A stretch of DNA of 15,055 nucleotides from Nitrosopolaris sp035691865 (GTDB lineage: Archaea; Thermoproteota; Nitrososphaeria; Nitrososphaerales; Nitrososphaeraceae). How positions within the stretch are numbered: position 1 is the stretch's first letter; each line of letters opens with the position of its first letter. Position numbers and translations under genes: made by a program. The notes beneath the pieces were generated by a model. It saw only the letters and a program-made list of their open reading frames with translations, was not told the origin of the DNA and did not search any database. Location of the stretch: contig DASSIM010000107.1 of assembly GCA_035691865.1 (NCBI GenBank), positions 1 through 15,055 of the forward strand. The letters run 5' to 3'. Shown one piece after another: positions 13,366 through 15,055 of the stretch.

Positions 13366-13832
13366 ATGAGCTTCGGTAAACAGCAAATGACTGCTACTAC
13401 TAATACCACCACTCAGTTCTTCACAAAGAGAAATGACCGTGCTATCAAAAAAGTTAGTGAATTTGAATTTATAGAAAAAGACCAAGCAATTGGAATGAGG
13501 ATTCCTTTAAGGATTTATGCACACGAAAATTTAATCTCAAATATGGCTGCAGATTGTACTATAGATCCTCTACTCTACCAGGAGTCCAAAAACATGTAAT
13601 AGTTCTAATAGATGGACACGAAGGGTACGGTTTTCCTGTGGGAGGAGTTGCTGCCATGGATTTAGACCAAGAAATGGGAAGTGGAGTAGAAGGGAATGGA
13701 ATAATTAGTAGAGGAGGAGTAGGTATTCCTCCAGATCCAGTCCAAATTACAATACTGATATATTGTGGTTCTAGAGGTTTGGGTCATCAAGTATGCAGTG
13801 ATTATTTACGTGTAGCTAAGACTGCACTATGA
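13366..13832 (+). pseudogene. rtcB: RtcB-type RNA ligase pseudogene
   Basis: RtcB is a GTP- and Mn-dependent RNA ligase (about 480 residues) for tRNA exon joining. This copy retains the N-terminus (KKVSEFEFIEKDQAIGMRIP, then LRIYAHENLI). It changes frame near 13580 and goes on with LPGVQKHVIVLIDGHEGYGF, then PVGGVAAMDLDQ and GIISRGGVG. It then jumps to YCGSRGLGHQVCSDYLRVAK and stops. The usual text after GGVG (YDINCGVR, with the metal-binding Asp and Cys) is missing, along with about 100 residues before the GSRGLGHQ block and everything after SDYLRV. That last part includes the guanylylated histidine. PDGHEGYGFP has become IDGHEGYGFP, and the expected His before CGSRGLG is Tyr. A functional ligase is excluded. 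The ATG at 13366 matches the family start (MSFGKQ). Confidence 0.85.
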
Positions 13833-13885
13833 GGATATAGTATTACGTTTACCGTTGAATAATATAGGTTAGGCCGGATTTATTT

Positions 13886-13893
13886 AAAAAAAA
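13886..13893 (-). terminator. Oligo-T tract downstream of the PepSY gene
   Basis: The minus strand reads tctaTTTTTTTTaaat, eight T residues about 50 nt past the stop at 13944. This is a plausible archaeal terminator for that gene. Confidence 0.4.
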
Positions 13894-13943
13894 TAGAAAG
13901 AGGATGGTGATCAATTAGTTGGGTTTGACTGCTAGATTTTCTC

Positions 13944-14468
13944 TTAATGATATATGCCATTACCCATCATTCCGCCATTACCCATCATTCCGCCATTATC
14001 CATCATTCCCATGCCACTACGCATCAATGCTGCAAAAGACATTGGAGTAGATGTTAGTACCTTCCCATTTCCAGCATCCACTATTACTCCATGGAAGTTG
14101 TTGTTGCTATCTAGTACTAATGCCATGTATACTAGAAATCCATGAACTACTCCGATTCTGACCGCTGCTGCATGTGAATTAGTACCCACGGCTTTTTCCG
14201 CAATAGTACTAGCATTGGCCAAACTGACATGTACTTGTGATGCAATGGCTTTGGCTATAGTAGGGCCTATTGCGAGAGAGCCTGTGATGTTTGGGCCGGA
14301 AGCAAGGTAACTAGTAACATTACTCTTGCTGCCCACCTGGGCGTTCGCTGTCTGTATCGATATACTAGATGATGCAGATATTCCCACACCCACTAACAAT
14401 ACAGCCGCTGCTACCACGACAAGTAAGCTCCGTTCTATTGAGTTGCTATTGGTTGTTATTGCATTCAT
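13944..14468 (-). CDS. Exported PepSY-like protein with Met/Gly/Asn repeat tail
   Basis: From the ATG at 14468 this is a 174-residue protein. A signal/membrane helix spans about residues 14-33 and ANAQ at 41-44 is a likely cleavage site. A Ser/Thr/Ala-rich region follows. A PepSY-like unit spans about 82-140 (ASTIAEKAVGTNSHAAAVRI, then FLVYMALVLDSNNNFHGVIV, then DAGNGKVL), with the helix-then-hairpin pattern and the DAGNGKV turn typical of that family. The last 24 residues are Met-rich (SGMGMMDNGGMMGNGGMMGN). Exported Met-rich tails are known elsewhere to bind Cu(I); this is a possibility here, not shown. A longer start at 14510 would add 14 residues before the signal. The ATG at 14468 fits its TATA box as a leaderless gene. 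Confidence 0.72.
   Translation of the reverse strand: MNAITTNSNSIERSLLVVVAAAVLLVGVGISASSSISIQTANAQVGSKSNVTSYLASGPNITGSLAIGPTIAKAIASQVHVSLANASTIAEKAVGTNSHAAAVRIGVVHGFLVYMALVLDSNNNFHGVIVDAGNGKVLTSTPMSFAALMRSGMGMMDNGGMMGNGGMMGNGIYH
13957..14010 (-). repeat. Three tandem 18-nt units encoding GMMxNG
   Basis: Units 13957-13974 and 13975-13992 are identical (ccattacccatcattccg on the plus strand) and 13993-14010 differs at two positions. They keep the reading frame and encode the Met/Gly/Asn tail of the PepSY-like protein. Near-identity suggests recent slippage expansion. Confidence 0.85.
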
Positions 14469-14492
14469 AGTGAGTCTTAGGTAGATTTCAAT

Positions 14493-14503
14493 ACATAAAA
14501 AGT
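14493..14503 (-). promoter_or_regulatory. TATA box of the PepSY-like gene
   Basis: The minus strand reads actttttatgt, centred about 29 nt upstream of the ATG at 14468. This gives a leader of only a few nucleotides and supports that start over the one at 14510. Confidence 0.45.
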
Positions 14504-14681
14504 TAATCATCGTATAGGATAATAGTTGCTCAATGTAATCTTAAAGTAGATCTATAACATAATAGTAGTTTAGCGTTCTGTATTAATGTCTTTTTTGATT
14601 ATATTCGTCTTCTTATATAACAGTGTATAGTACATTTGAATCTTAAATCCTATGTTTTTTAATATCTTATAAAGTTGCTGT

Positions 14682-14882
14682 ATGTCTAATAATAATAGAG
14701 GAGCAGGACCAAACAGAACCTTGATAATGATACTTGTGGGAGTAGTAACATTCTCTTCAATAATTTTGGTTTCCCAAACACAAGATCAATTAGTCGCAAA
14801 GAAAGGCTCACAGAATTCTAGTGTGATGCCGGGGTATTCATTAGTGGGGGAGGGAAGGGCAGAGATATTCATAAGTTGGTGA
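14682..14882 (+). CDS. Small exported or membrane-anchored protein (66 aa)
   Basis: The protein is unrecognised. It starts MSNNNRGAGPNRTLIMILV with a hydrophobic helix at about residues 13-30 (TLIMILVGVVTFSSIILV). A short polar tail (QDQLVAKKGSQNSSVMPGYS, ending GRAEIFISW) follows. AT-rich TATA-like sequences (tttttaatatc, about 14655-14665) lie upstream. The TGA is 6 nt before the ATG of the next exported protein, so the two form a bicistron. It may be a truncated member of the exported protein family that follows. Confidence 0.5.
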   Translation: MSNNNRGAGPNRTLIMILVGVVTFSSIILVSQTQDQLVAKKGSQNSSVMPGYSLVGEGRAEIFISW

Positions 14883-14888
14883 AGAAGG

Positions 14889-15055
14889 ATGAGGCATGAT
14901 GCAGAAACTAGTACGATAGTGGTTAAGATATTGGTGTTGTTAGTAGCTGCATTGTTTATTATTAGTGTTATCTTCGCCTACCCAATATATCATATTCTTG
15001 CCCAAAGTTTGCAAATTACCACGAATAAGCAAGATTACAAACTAGGAGAAACAGT
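14889..15055 (+). CDS. Exported protein, N-terminal part (runs off the window)
   Basis: The frame starts MRHDAETSTIVVKILVLLV with a strong signal/membrane helix to about residue 31. AYPIYHILAQS follows (possible cleavage after ILAQ, residue about 38), then LQITTNKQDYKLGET where the window ends. The last phrase resembles the start of the beta-sandwich domains (TTDKxxYxxGE) found in cell-surface proteins of Nitrososphaeria. A purine-rich gaagaagg overlaps the upstream stop and sits just before the ATG, suggesting coupled translation with the 66-residue gene. Confidence 0.6.
   Translation, partial: MRHDAETSTIVVKILVLLVAALFIISVIFAYPIYHILAQSLQITTNKQDYKLGET

Noticed and set aside
1..15055. CRISPR arrays, tRNA or rRNA genes, complete IS elements
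   Set aside because: No regularly spaced repeats, cloverleaf patterns, rRNA signature blocks, transposase motifs or paired terminal repeats were seen on either strand.

Overview
The window looks like an AT-rich accessory region of an archaeal chromosome, most likely an ammonia-oxidising member of the Nitrososphaeria (Nitrososphaera / Nitrosocosmicus type). This is inferred from archaeal TATA boxes placed about 25-28 nt upstream of ATG codons (leaderless or near-leaderless mRNAs), exported proteins whose signal segments end in AYAQ, ALGQ or ANAQ, the style of the histidine kinases, a multi-CBS protein, and an RtcB-like fragment. No rRNA, tRNA, CRISPR array or complete insertion sequence was recognised.

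Layout. Positions 1-1000 hold one small hypothetical gene (minus) and a badly decayed plus-strand remnant of a kinase-type sensor domain, readable as conserved pieces in three frames. A small one-TM protein follows (minus). Positions 1863-5807 are a signalling block on the minus strand. It holds a PilJ-like/HAMP histidine kinase with its own promoter, then a dCache histidine kinase that overlaps a stand-alone receiver-domain regulator by 11 nt. The two kinases share nearly the same catalytic core but have unrelated sensors.

Positions 5880-7310 are a low-density graveyard. They contain two diverged copies of a short minus-strand reading frame, a convincing 49-residue membrane ORF, the 3' tail of a plus-strand gene with GC-rich third positions, a stem-loop at that gene's stop codon, and a 60% GC island with a long-range hairpin. 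Positions 7315-9686 hold two divergently transcribed exported proteins: a protein with a dimethylformamidase-large-subunit/ThuA-like domain (minus) and a PsbP-like lipoprotein-sized protein (plus).

Positions 10124-10603 encode a phasin-like helical protein. A perfect inverted repeat abuts its TATA box, and a T-rich terminator follows it. A frameshifted Asn/Gly-rich repeat gene lies next. A four-CBS-domain protein and a phosphoribosyltransferase with a disrupted start follow. An RtcB RNA-ligase pseudogene comes next, with a frameshift, a large internal deletion and a lost C-terminus. The end holds an exported PepSY-like protein with a Met/Gly/Asn repeat tail (minus) and two tightly spaced exported proteins (plus), the last running off the window.

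Functionally the intact genes suggest environmental sensing (two kinases plus receiver), adenylate or ligand sensing (CBS), nucleotide salvage-type chemistry (PRTase), storage-granule or surface biology (phasin-like) and cell-surface proteins. The striking feature is the number of gene remnants between them, which points to a region of gene gain and decay rather than one coherent new system.
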